Shown here piece by piece: positions 25,917 through 34,471 of a DNA stretch of 53,057 nt (position 1 is its first letter; every line of letters starts with the position of its first letter). The position numbers and the translations under genes are program-made. Under the pieces are notes generated by a model, which saw only the letters and a program-made list of their open reading frames with translations, made no database searches and was not told the origin of the DNA. This stretch comes from MED-G16 sp964467915. Its GTDB lineage: Bacteria; Bacteroidota; Bacteroidia; Cytophagales; MED-G16. The stretch covers positions 1-53,057 of the forward strand of contig CAYXSW010000008.1 of the NCBI GenBank assembly GCA_964467915.1, read 5' to 3'.

Positions 25917-26684
25917 ATGAAAACTATATTTAATATTATTTTAATAACTGTATTTTCTTTTGCATCATATGCTCAGGATAATTGGGACCCAACAGATCAT
26001 CAAATTGCAACTTGGCAATTTAGAAAGATTAGTCCATCTGATGTCTCTAATTTTTTATCTAATGAAGATAAGGTTTACAGGAAATCAGTTAAGGCTGCAA
26101 TTGCAGAAGGTAGGATGAAACATTGGGGTTTATTAAGAAAAGTTAATGGTAATACTTCTGATGGTCACAATTATTTTTTTTATAATGGTTTTGAAAAACT
26201 TAATGATATTGATAATTCTTGGTGGAGTGAATCAGGTTATATTTATGGTTTAAAACCTGTTAAGTCAGCTGGAGTTTTAGGGACTGTTCACACAATGCCT
26301 GCAATTCAAGTATTTGCTGATAACCCTAAACCAGGAAATTATATTAAAATAAATTATGCTAACCCTACTAATATTGGTGAGTTTATTCAACTACAGAATT
26401 CTATTTGGAAGCCATTTATAAAGGGATATGTGAATGATTCTGAGTCTGCATGGGCTGGATGGGAAGTTCATCAAGTTGTTTCCCCTACTGGTAATGCTTA
26501 TAGCTGGAGTGTTGCGACAGTAGACCACTTTACAACATTGAGTGGTGCTTTAAATTCATTTCCAGGTGGAGCAGACTGGCCGGATGGTATACAGGCAATA
26601 AATGACTTATTGCCAAATGGTAAATTTTACAAGTCTGTTATTTATGAGGTTGTATTTTATGAGGGAACAGAAATGAGCAAGTAA
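25917..26684 (+). CDS. Secreted protein of unknown function, third of three
   Basis: The 255-residue protein has a signal peptide ending SYAQDN. The body begins HQIATWQFRKISPSDVSNFLSNE and has a second half opening GNYIKINYANPTNIGEFIQLQNSIWKPFIKGYV, again with helix and strand spacing like a two-lobed alpha/beta-barrel protein. Trp and Gly are frequent (WAGWEVHQVVSP, SWSVATVDHFTTL). A strong terminator follows 21 bp later, closing the operon. Its relation to the two proteins upstream is structural resemblance by eye; sequence identity is low. Confidence 0.72.
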   Translation: MKTIFNIILITVFSFASYAQDNWDPTDHQIATWQFRKISPSDVSNFLSNEDKVYRKSVKAAIAEGRMKHWGLLRKVNGNTSDGHNYFFYNGFEKLNDIDNSWWSESGYIYGLKPVKSAGVLGTVHTMPAIQVFADNPKPGNYIKINYANPTNIGEFIQLQNSIWKPFIKGYVNDSESAWAGWEVHQVVSPTGNAYSWSVATVDHFTTLSGALNSFPGGADWPDGIQAINDLLPNGKFYKSVIYEVVFYEGTEMSK

Positions 26685-26705
26685 GTCTAAAAATTACTCT
26701 TTATT

Positions 26706-26734
26706 AAAACTCCTGATTTTATCAGGAGTTTTTT
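26706..26734. terminator. Bidirectional intrinsic terminator
   Basis: AAAACTCCTGAT (26706-26717) pairs with ATCAGGAGTTTT (26721-26732) over 12 bp with a 3-nt loop. T-tracts flank the stem in both reading directions. It ends the three-gene secreted operon (+) and, on the other strand, overlaps the stop of the DUF481 gene. Confidence 0.85.
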
Positions 26735-27530
26735 ATATAGACACTCTAAATCCTATTAATGTATCTGTCTCATTTGAGACAAAAGGAATATAAGGTTCGG
26801 ATTGAATTCTAGCATTAAACTTTAAAAAAATTGTTGCTTTCTTACTAATTATATAGTTAAGTGTACTATCAAAAAACATCCTATAATTTTTAATTCTATT
26901 TGATTTCCATTGAGAGTACATTACTGAAACTAAATTCCAGTGTTTGTTTAGTTTCAACCTTGTAAATATATTTAATGTTAATCTCAAATTATTATAAGTT
27001 TCAGAAGGCACCTCAGTTATTTGGTTTAGGGTATATTCTGGATATTTTTCGTTTTCATAAAACGCTCCATATGCTAAGTCGAAATAACCAGAATTTTCAG
27101 ATGGAGTAATTCTATGTCTAATTCCACCACCAATTAAGTACCTTCTATCAAGCACAGACCTTTGGCTTTTTCCTAGTTGAGTAAAAAGAAAAATTGAGTG
27201 ATGTTTCTCTAAATTGTAAAAGTAATTATATCTCAATTGTCCAGATAATGTATTTTTAAATGCATTTCCATTAAATTTCTGATAGTTATTTGAAAAAGTG
27301 AATCTTATCAAGTTCTTTTCTTTAAAACGAGAACCAACTGTTAAGTTAGTTTTAATCATAAAAAAATCAAGATTACCTTTCTTGTAATCTCCCATACCAT
27401 CAATAAATAGATGAAAAGTAGAATCAATTTTGTTAAGATTTGATTCAGTATTAATTACTGTTTGGGAAAATGATGGCAAATAAGCTAAAAAAGAAAAGGT
27501 AAATGCCAATATTTTTATTCTTAAGTACAT
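26733..27530 (-). CDS. DUF481-like outer-membrane protein
   Basis: The 265-residue protein has a signal peptide ending PSFSQ and a chain of short amphipathic strands with polar turns (NLIRFTFSNNYQKFNG, GQLRYNYFYNLEKHHSIFLFTQLG, YLIGGGIRHRI, NLRLTLNIFTRLKL), finishing with LIGFRVSI. The RYNYFxxxxHSIFLFTQ...RYLIGGGxRHR succession resembles DUF481 barrels (salt-induced outer-membrane family). Its biological role is unknown. It stands alone between a terminator and the divergent HD gene. Confidence 0.75.
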   Translation of the reverse strand: MYLRIKILAFTFSFLAYLPSFSQTVINTESNLNKIDSTFHLFIDGMGDYKKGNLDFFMIKTNLTVGSRFKEKNLIRFTFSNNYQKFNGNAFKNTLSGQLRYNYFYNLEKHHSIFLFTQLGKSQRSVLDRRYLIGGGIRHRITPSENSGYFDLAYGAFYENEKYPEYTLNQITEVPSETYNNLRLTLNIFTRLKLNKHWNLVSVMYSQWKSNRIKNYRMFFDSTLNYIISKKATIFLKFNARIQSEPYIPFVSNETDTLIGFRVSI

Positions 27531-27622
27531 AATTAGTTATTTCATTTTAAAGCTTCAAAAATAGATTTATTTCATTAAATTCTTTAATATTATTCATTGA
27601 TTTATAATTTAAAATTTCAATT

Positions 27623-28219
27623 TTGGGCATAAAAGATCACGTTTCAGAGAAATTAATTGAAACTGTCTACGATAATTTATCAAAAAAATTAGATAAAAAG
27701 TATCATTATCATAATTTAACTCATACAAAAAGAGTGATAAGTTCAGCCATAAATATTGGCTCTCATTATAATTTGTCAGATAGTGGCTGGAAAATTTTAC
27801 TCACCTCATGTTTACTTCATGATTATGGATTTTTATATTCTCATATTGATCATGAAGAAAAAGGTTCTGAAATTGCTAAAAGTATTTTGCCTAGTTATGG
27901 TTTTAATGATAATCATATTAGATCTGTTCAAAAATTAATTTTAATAACTAAGGTAGATGCAAAGCCAACTAATTTATTAGAGTCTATTATAAGGGATTCT
28001 GATTTAGAATATATTGGCTCTAACGAATTCAAAAGTATATCAGAGAATTTAAAAAAAGAATGGATTGATTGTGGAGTTGTAGCAGATGATTCTGATTTTT
28101 ATGATGTTCAATTAAAGTTTTTAAATGCGCATAATTTTTATACAGATTATATGATTAAAGAATGTAAAGCTAATAAAGAAGCAAATATTAATTATGCTGA
28201 GATGATGAACAAATCATGA
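27623..28219 (+). CDS. HD-domain phosphohydrolase, homologous to the N-terminal half of HD-Pycsar-TM fusions
   Basis: The start is a TTG at 27623; no ATG occurs early in the frame. The 198-residue product has the HD signature: YHNLTHTKRV (H34), LLHDYGF (H66-D67), DHEEKGSEIAKSIL and RDSDLEYIG (D126). It matches, in my memory, the N-terminal half of Bacteroidota proteins in which this HD domain is fused to a DUF5706 membrane module, including the late EISExLKKEW-like stretch (SISENLKKEW). HD proteins of this type hydrolyse phosphate ester or nucleotide bonds, perhaps a cyclic nucleotide. Here the DUF5706 partner is a separate convergent gene overlapping by 6 bp. Confidence 0.87.
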   Translation: MGIKDHVSEKLIETVYDNLSKKLDKKYHYHNLTHTKRVISSAINIGSHYNLSDSGWKILLTSCLLHDYGFLYSHIDHEEKGSEIAKSILPSYGFNDNHIRSVQKLILITKVDAKPTNLLESIIRDSDLEYIGSNEFKSISENLKKEWIDCGVVADDSDFYDVQLKFLNAHNFYTDYMIKECKANKEANINYAEMMNKS

Positions 28220-28714
28220 CATCATCAAAAACTCGAAAAGAAGTAATGTCACAAGTGCACAAAATGAGTAAATCATGTACTTTATTGCTTTTGTAACATT
28301 CATATATTTTTCTGATGCTATCACTCCATTTATGTAAGCTTGCTCAGCGAGTAATTCCTTTAACTCTTTCTCATTTTCCATAACTCTTATTAATTCTTTG
28401 GAATACTTATCTGGTGTTTTATAGTAGAAGTTGATATCATGAAAGAAGAATACTGATTTCTTAAGCTTCTGATTTATTCTTGGGATATATGTCCTAAAAC
28501 TAAAGGTAACAGCGGCAAGCGTTAATGATATAAGCAATGCTACAAGTATATAAAAAACAAATTCAAATTTTTCAGGCACTGGAAAGTCACCACTAACATC
28601 ATAAGCAAGACCAAAAATTATACCATAAGCAGTTAAGATTAAAGAAGCCTTTAATTCCGAGTGCCTTATGTGGTGTACATTATAATCTATAAGATCCCAA
28701 TAATTAGATATTAT
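28214..28714 (-). CDS. Pycsar-effector-like (DUF5706) three-helix membrane protein with no standard start codon
   Basis: A GTG at 28579 gives 121 residues, but the same frame is open upstream to a stop at 28748-28750 and encodes obvious family sequence: NYWDLIDYNVHHIRHSEL, then KASLILTAYGIIFGLAYD, the missing first membrane helix. From the ATA at 28714 the protein is 166 residues with helices near 23-40, 50-74 and 144-163. HDINFYYKTPDKYSKELI and the LAEQAYINGVIASEKY segment follow, as in Pycsar-TM effectors. No ATG, GTG or TTG occurs in the upstream part of the frame, so the start is ATA or ATT, or a start codon was lost. Family members form pores or disrupt membranes on binding cyclic pyrimidine nucleotides; ligand binding here is not shown. 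Confidence 0.75.
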   Translation of the reverse strand: MISNYWDLIDYNVHHIRHSELKASLILTAYGIIFGLAYDVSGDFPVPEKFEFVFYILVALLISLTLAAVTFSFRTYIPRINQKLKKSVFFFHDINFYYKTPDKYSKELIRVMENEKELKELLAEQAYINGVIASEKYMNVTKAIKYMIYSFCALVTLLLFEFLMMS

Positions 28715-28882
28715 ACTTCCTTTTCTGATAATACTATAATTTAAAATTTATATGATGTGAAAATAACTTATTATTTTTCAAAAAAATAATGTGGGTATCT
28801 TTTTTTATATGTTTTACTTCATTATTAAAGTTTAATTAAATAATTTGAATTAATAATATTAACCACTTAATATTTTCCTTTA

Positions 28883-31800
28883 ATGAAGAAATATTCACAT
28901 TCATTATTATTTTTTTTATTAATTAATTCCATTAGTAACTCCTTTTCCCAGGGGTTAAATGATATATCAGATTATGAATTTGAAAAGTATGGAGTTGAAC
29001 AGGGTACTGCTATGAACGCTTCAAATACAGTATACCAAGATAAGTTAGGATATATATGGATAGGATCTCAGAGTGGAATGGATAGGTTTGATGGGTATGA
29101 GTTTACAAACTTTGCTAATATTACTTCGGACTCTTCTTCTACAAATTTAAAGTGGGTTAATTCGATTACCGAGGATAGTAAAGGAAATATATGGGCTACA
29201 GATCAGATGGGTAATATATCTAAGTATGATAGATTTAATGAAACCTGGGATAATTATGATCCGGTTTATAAAGACTCTTTAACCAATATTCCAGAGGGAG
29301 CTAATATAATGTTTTATCCTCAACCTAGATCAATAATAATTTCTCCAGATGATAGATATGCATATGTAGGAATATTTGGTTTTGGTTTGATTAGAATAGA
29401 TTCTGAAACTAGAGAACAAAAGTATTATGAGGATAATTTAGATTGGATTAGATGGTTTGATTTTAAGTCAGCCCATAGGATGATAAATGAAATTGAATGG
29501 ATAGATGATACTAATATTTTAGTGGCAACTGGAAATGGACTTAGAATATTCAATACGATTGATGAAAAATATACAAAGACTATTTTCTCAGGAGAGAATA
29601 ATGACTCTAGACTTTGGGTAAGCAATTTTGAGAAAATTAATAACTCTGAATTTTTCTTATCAACTGGCCAGAAAGGGATTCTGAAATCAAATATAAAAGA
29701 TGAGAAAATAGAATTATTATCTAATGAAATTGGTATTTCACAAGGTAATTTTGAATTGTTTTATAATAAAAAAAATGAAGAGTTATGGATTAATATTGAA
29801 AATGTAGGAGTTGATGTTGTTGATTTAAATTCTAAAAAAGTTATAAAGTTAAGAGAAGATAATTCTGCATTATTAGGTAAATCATTTAATAATATTATAA
29901 AAGATGATCAAGATAACATTTGGATATCTTCAAATTTTGCTGGTGTCTTAAAGTATGATCCAAACAAGAAAAAATTCAAACCTTTATTAAGAAATAGTCC
30001 AAAAAATATGGGCTTAGGAGTTGGAGTTATCTGGGGTTTAGAATTTGATGATGATGGTAATATTTGGGCTGGTTCTAGAGAGCCAGGGGGTGGTATAGTT
30101 AAGGTAGATTTACAAAATAATAAAACTAAAATTTATAACAAGAAAAATAATGATAATGCTACTACTTATACAATTTTTAAGGATAATATTGGTTCTATCT
30201 GGGCGTTTGAAGGAGGAAATCTTTTAGTTAAAAGAAAAAACGAAAATAATTTTAAGAATCTAGGTTTCTATGATGAATTAAGAAAGGATGAAAATCAGAT
30301 CAACAGATTTTTTGATCCATATATGACATATTCAGGAGATATTATTTTTCCTGGTCAAATTACTGGTTGGATTGTTGATAAATATGGTAATGGTAGATAT
30401 GAAGAATATAAGTTATTAACTGAAATAATTGATGAACCTTTAACTGGTTTTCATAGGATTGACTCTACTAACACTTATATTGTTTCTGATAGATCAGTTT
30501 TTTTATGGGATGAATTAACAAATGATATAGTTGATTTAATTCCAAATGAAAAAGAAAAACTTAAAAAATATCTTGATTCTTACCAACACCCTGGTGTTTT
30601 TCATGAGGGCAAATTATACTTTGGCACTTATGGTAATGGAATTCTTTTTATAGATCTAAATTCTGAAGATATTGGATTTATAACATCAAATGAGGGGCTT
30701 CCAAACATGTATTTGTATAATATGTTTAAAGATGAGGATAATAATTTCTGGATGTCATCAAATCAAGGAATTATTAAGTATAATCCTTATAATAAAAAGT
30801 TTAGACAATATACTCCCACAGATGGTGTTCAAGATTATGAGTTTAATTCTGGGACGGCTGATGTAAATAAATCTGGATTTATTGCAATGGGTGGTCTTGC
30901 TGGAATAAATTATTTTAATCCAAAAGATATTAGTGAGAATTCGATTCCTCCTAAAGTTATAATACAAAATATAAATATTGGAGGGGTTACTTACAAGCTA
31001 GATGCTGTTTCAAATAATAAAGTTGATGAAATTAAATTTCAAAATAATTCTATTTCTTTTGAATACGTTGCATTTAATTTTAGAAACACTGAACAGAATA
31101 AATATAAATATAAAATGGAAGGTTATGATGATGAATGGATAGATGCTGAAAATCGAAGATTCGTTAGCTATACAAATCTACCCATTGGTTCATATACATT
31201 TAGAATTCAAGGTTCTAATAATGACGGGGTTTGGAATGAAGAAGGTGCAAGTTATAAACTGAGTATCCTCCCACCATGGTACAGGACATGGTATGCTTAT
31301 GTTAGTTATGTGCTTTTACTTGCTTTTGGGTTTAGATCATTTGGTAAGTATCAAGCTAAAAAGTCTTTAGAGAAAGCGGATAATGAGAGAAGGGCAGGAG
31401 AGCTTGAGGAAGCAAAGAAGATCCAGGAGAGTATGCTCCCAAAGGTGTTTCCTTCTTCAAAACTATTTGATGTTTCCGCAGGACTAGTCACTTCTACAGA
31501 GATTGGTGGAGACTATTATGACTTCTTTGAAAATAAAAATTCTTTGTATGCTGTGTGTGGTGATGCTACAGGTCACGGTACGGCATCAGGTATGATGGTA
31601 TCTATCATTAAATCAGGCCTTAATGGCCTTCCAGCAATATCAACGAATAAGGTGTTATATGAGTTAAATAACATAGTAAAAAAGATTGACCTTGGGACGC
31701 TAAAGATGAGTCTTAATATATGTGAGATTAAAAAAGATTCAATCACATTAAGTTCAGCTGCTATGCCACCAATATATCTGTATAACTCTAAGTCAAAGAA

Positions 31801-32101
31801 GACGGAAGAGATACTTATTAGAGGATTACCTTTAGGAGGATTAAAGAATGAGACCTTTGACATAGAGAAGAGGAAGTTTAATAAGGGTGATGTTTTAGTC
31901 TTATTATCAGACGGACTTCCAGAAGCTGAAAATGATCTAGGAGAGCTGTATGATTACGAAAGAGTTGTTGATGTAATAACTAAAAATGCATCGAAGTCTG
32001 CAGATGAGTTAAAGAGCAAATTAATAGGTGAAGTTGATATTTGGTTAAAAGGTGGAATACCAGATGATGATGTGACTATTGTAGTAATTAAAAAGAATTA
32101 A
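28883..32101 (+). CDS. Propeller sensor fused to a PP2C (SpoIIE) phosphatase
   Basis: The 1072-residue protein has a signal peptide (about 1-23) and a periplasmic two-component-regulator propeller made of Reg_prop repeats (GYIWIGSQSGMDRFDG, NIWAGSREPGGG, NFWMSSNQGIIKYNP; about 25-690). A Y_Y_Y domain follows (about 715-795; YKYKMEGYDDEWIDAENRRFVSY), then one membrane helix (about 800-818) and a coiled linker (ADNERRAGELEEAKKIQESM). The cytoplasmic PP2C domain carries the metal aspartates in GGDYYDF, CGDATGHG, SDGLPEA and PDDDVTIVV, so it should be active. It presumably dephosphorylates the STAS protein encoded two genes downstream in response to an external ligand. It heads an operon with that kinase/STAS/cyclase set. 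Confidence 0.93.
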   Translation: MKKYSHSLLFFLLINSISNSFSQGLNDISDYEFEKYGVEQGTAMNASNTVYQDKLGYIWIGSQSGMDRFDGYEFTNFANITSDSSSTNLKWVNSITEDSKGNIWATDQMGNISKYDRFNETWDNYDPVYKDSLTNIPEGANIMFYPQPRSIIISPDDRYAYVGIFGFGLIRIDSETREQKYYEDNLDWIRWFDFKSAHRMINEIEWIDDTNILVATGNGLRIFNTIDEKYTKTIFSGENNDSRLWVSNFEKINNSEFFLSTGQKGILKSNIKDEKIELLSNEIGISQGNFELFYNKKNEELWINIENVGVDVVDLNSKKVIKLREDNSALLGKSFNNIIKDDQDNIWISSNFAGVLKYDPNKKKFKPLLRNSPKNMGLGVGVIWGLEFDDDGNIWAGSREPGGGIVKVDLQNNKTKIYNKKNNDNATTYTIFKDNIGSIWAFEGGNLLVKRKNENNFKNLGFYDELRKDENQINRFFDPYMTYSGDIIFPGQITGWIVDKYGNGRYEEYKLLTEIIDEPLTGFHRIDSTNTYIVSDRSVFLWDELTNDIVDLIPNEKEKLKKYLDSYQHPGVFHEGKLYFGTYGNGILFIDLNSEDIGFITSNEGLPNMYLYNMFKDEDNNFWMSSNQGIIKYNPYNKKFRQYTPTDGVQDYEFNSGTADVNKSGFIAMGGLAGINYFNPKDISENSIPPKVIIQNINIGGVTYKLDAVSNNKVDEIKFQNNSISFEYVAFNFRNTEQNKYKYKMEGYDDEWIDAENRRFVSYTNLPIGSYTFRIQGSNNDGVWNEEGASYKLSILPPWYRTWYAYVSYVLLLAFGFRSFGKYQAKKSLEKADNERRAGELEEAKKIQESMLPKVFPSSKLFDVSAGLVTSTEIGGDYYDFFENKNSLYAVCGDATGHGTASGMMVSIIKSGLNGLPAISTNKVLYELNNIVKKIDLGTLKMSLNICEIKKDSITLSSAAMPPIYLYNSKSKKTEEILIRGLPLGGLKNETFDIEKRKFNKGDVLVLLSDGLPEAENDLGELYDYERVVDVITKNASKSADELKSKLIGEVDIWLKGGIPDDDVTIVVIKKN

Positions 32102-32126
32102 TTTATATTGTTATTAAATAAAACAT

Positions 32127-32140
32127 AAGTAAATTTACTT
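32127..32140. promoter_or_regulatory. 14-bp perfect palindrome just before the anti-sigma kinase ATG
   Basis: AAGTAAATTTACTT is self-complementary and ends one base before the ATG at 32142, over the ribosome-binding region. It may be an operator or may simply be AT-rich chance. Confidence 0.25.
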
Positions 32141-32141
32141 T

Positions 32142-32564
32142 ATGAGTAACAATGCTGAAGTAGAATTAAAATTACCAGTTATACCAGATATTGAGTTATC
32201 TGCCACTAAAACAGCCGAGGTCATATCTAAGCATATGAATCTCTCAGAAGAAAAGACTGGTGAGATAAGCATGGCCATTATAGAATCTTGTATTAATGCT
32301 TTCGAACACTCTAAAACTAAAGAAATTTATATTCACTTTATTGTTTCTGCTGAAAAACTTACAATTAAGGTAAAAGATAAGGGTATTGGTTTTGATAAAT
32401 CTAAAGTAGAAATACCAAACATTGAAAATAAGCTTAATACTGATGAAAGGAAAAGAGGTTGGGGTTTACAGCTTATAACTGAATTAATGGATACTGTTGA
32501 ATATGATAGCGATGAAACAGGAACCACTGTAACTATGACTAAAAAAAGAGAAGATAATGAGTGA
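32142..32564 (+). CDS. RsbW/SpoIIAB-type anti-sigma factor serine kinase
   Basis: The 140-residue protein is a GHKL (HATPase_c_2) kinase. The N-box ESCINAFEHS holds the essential Glu/Asn pair near residues 48-52, the G1 box is VKDKGIGFD (about 77-85), and the G2 box is RGWGLQLI (about 103-110). Kinases of this group phosphorylate the STAS antagonist and bind either it or another target. The STAS gene follows with an 8-bp overlap (ATG at 32557, TGA at 32562). No sigma factor gene is nearby, so the sequestered target may be another protein, perhaps the cyclase. Confidence 0.93.
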   Translation: MSNNAEVELKLPVIPDIELSATKTAEVISKHMNLSEEKTGEISMAIIESCINAFEHSKTKEIYIHFIVSAEKLTIKVKDKGIGFDKSKVEIPNIENKLNTDERKRGWGLQLITELMDTVEYDSDETGTTVTMTKKREDNE

Positions 32565-32901
32565 TACAATTAAAAATGTAGATGAAAAAAACGGTGTAAT
32601 TATTATCAGTACTGCTGGCTATTTTAATAATGTTGCTGGAGATGCTGTTCTAGAGGTATTTAATGAAAAAATAGAGTCAGGTAGTAAGAATTTTTTGATT
32701 GACATGAATGACTCAAAAGTTGTTAATAGTATCGGAGTATCAATACTTATAGAGATTATTGAAAAACTACAAGAAATTGATGGTAAAATGGCATTCACTA
32801 ATTTGGCTGGAATAGTAGAAAAAACTTTTAATATAATGGGAATCACAAAATATTGTGAAATATATGATTCAGTTGATTCTGGAGTCGAAAAATTATCCTA
32901 A
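32557..32901 (+). CDS. STAS-domain anti-sigma factor antagonist (RsbV/SpoIIAA type)
   Basis: The 114-residue protein has the STAS pattern: GVIIISTAGYFNN..., FLIDMNDSKVVNSIGVSILIEI (about 46-66), then KMAFTNLAG and FNIMGI. Ser58 in NSIG is at the position of the phosphorylated serine of SpoIIAA/RsbV. It should be phosphorylated by the kinase just upstream and dephosphorylated by the PP2C domains at either side of the cassette. The cyclase gene begins 7 bp later, suggesting coupled expression. Confidence 0.92.
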   Translation: MSDTIKNVDEKNGVIIISTAGYFNNVAGDAVLEVFNEKIESGSKNFLIDMNDSKVVNSIGVSILIEIIEKLQEIDGKMAFTNLAGIVEKTFNIMGITKYCEIYDSVDSGVEKLS

Positions 32902-32908
32902 TCCTTAA

Positions 32909-34471
32909 ATGGCTAAATTATCTTCAAAAAAATCAATAGAAGATTTAGAAAAACAACTCCTAAAAAAAAATAAGGATCTCAACGAAAAGTATCTTGAGTT
33001 AGAGACAATATTAGATTTAACTAATACTATTAACTCTTTAGATGATCTCAATGATTTATTTTTTAATGTTTTAACTTTATCATCTTCAATTATTAACTCT
33101 TCAAAGGGTTTAGTTCTTTTAAAAAATGAAATTTCAAGCATTTTTGATCCTGTGTCTGTTTTTAATATTGAGGAGAAAAAGATAAAAAAGCAAATATTTA
33201 ATACAAGGTCTGGATTCCTTAAAACCTTAAGTCAAGAAAAAAATGCGTTTATCATTGGTGAAAAAGATAATTTTAATTATCAGTTATTTGAATCAAGTTA
33301 TGTGATAGTTAGCCCTATTATATATAATAAAAAATTGGTTGGTGCAATATTACTCTTTGATAAAGAAACTAGAAATGGTGTTATAGATTTTGAATCAAAT
33401 GATATAAAACTTTTAGAGGCTGTATCTATACAAACTAGTTTTGCCTATCAAAATGTCAAGCTTTTAGAATCTTTAAAGAAGTCTAACAAATTAAATGAAA
33501 ATATCATGTCATCAATAACTACAGGTGTTATTGAAATTAATTTATTTGGTGAAATAGAATTTGTAAATAAAGAAGCTCTTAGATTAATAAAGAAAGATGA
33601 AGAAGAAGTAATTGGGAATCATTCTTTTATAATTTTTGAAAAAAACGAATCAGTTATCAATCTGATTCAAAAAGTGGAAACTGAGCAAGAAAGAGTTTTT
33701 GAAAATGAATTTCCCCTAAATTTAGGTTCTAAAAAAATAAGTGTAAATATTTCATGCTCTCCTGTATTTGATGAGAAGAAAACTTTTTCTGGAATTGTGA
33801 TTGCCATTGATGACTTATCAAAAATAAATAAGGTTAAATCCACATTTAAAAAATATGTTTCAAAAAATATTGTAGATAAACTTCTTGAGAGTGAAGACTC
33901 TTTAAACTTAGGAGGTACTGAGAGCGTGATAACTATTCTTTTTTCAGATATAAGAGGATTTACAAGTATGTCTGAGAAATTAAGTCCAACTCAAATTGTT
34001 GAGCTTCTTAATAAATATTTTAAGTCTATGATAGATGTTGTCTTTAAATTTAATGGAACATTAGATAAGATTGTTGGAGATGAGTTAATGGTATTGTATG
34101 GTGTGCCATTAAAAGGTAAAGATGATACTGAAAACGCTGTTAAAACAGCTATACAAATGTTTAAATCATTAGATAAGTTTAATGAGAGAATAATTAAAGA
34201 TGGGTTCAAACCTTTTAAAATTGGAATTGGAATTAATAAAGGAAAAGCAGTTTCTGGAAATATAGGATCAGATCAACAAATGAATTATACAGTAATAGGC
34301 GACACAATAAATTTAGGAGCTAGGTTATGTTCTCATGCTAAGTCTGGACAAATATTAATTTCTAATTCGGTCAAGGAGGTAATAAGTGATAAGTATGATT
34401 TTAAAAAAATACCCACAATTGAGGTTAAAGGAAAATCAAAACCTATTGAGGTGTGGTCATATTTGCATTAA
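32909..34471 (+). CDS. GAF-PAS class III adenylate/guanylate cyclase
   Basis: The 520-residue cytoplasmic protein has an N-terminal coiled coil (about 8-45), a GAF domain (about 40-185), a PAS domain (about 200-305; ITTGVIEINLFGEIEFVN) and a class III cyclase domain (about 335-518). Catalytic residues are intact: metal aspartates D347 (FSDIRGFTSM) and D391 (IVGDELMVLYG), base-selecting K387 and T461 (YTVIGDTINLGARL), and transition-state N468 and R472. The Lys/Thr pair suggests ATP, giving cAMP. It sits 7 bp behind the STAS gene, so partner-switching control of the cyclase is plausible, though not shown. Its stop overlaps the convergent phosphatase gene by 4 bp. Confidence 0.93.
   Translation: MAKLSSKKSIEDLEKQLLKKNKDLNEKYLELETILDLTNTINSLDDLNDLFFNVLTLSSSIINSSKGLVLLKNEISSIFDPVSVFNIEEKKIKKQIFNTRSGFLKTLSQEKNAFIIGEKDNFNYQLFESSYVIVSPIIYNKKLVGAILLFDKETRNGVIDFESNDIKLLEAVSIQTSFAYQNVKLLESLKKSNKLNENIMSSITTGVIEINLFGEIEFVNKEALRLIKKDEEEVIGNHSFIIFEKNESVINLIQKVETEQERVFENEFPLNLGSKKISVNISCSPVFDEKKTFSGIVIAIDDLSKINKVKSTFKKYVSKNIVDKLLESEDSLNLGGTESVITILFSDIRGFTSMSEKLSPTQIVELLNKYFKSMIDVVFKFNGTLDKIVGDELMVLYGVPLKGKDDTENAVKTAIQMFKSLDKFNERIIKDGFKPFKIGIGINKGKAVSGNIGSDQQMNYTVIGDTINLGARLCSHAKSGQILISNSVKEVISDKYDFKKIPTIEVKGKSKPIEVWSYLH

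Noticed and set aside
32909..34471. Cyclase considered as a PycC pyrimidine cyclase partner for the Pycsar-TM gene
   Set aside because: It has GAF and PAS domains, canonical Lys/Thr base-selection residues and sits in the kinase/STAS operon 4 kb away, so it is more likely an adenylate cyclase.
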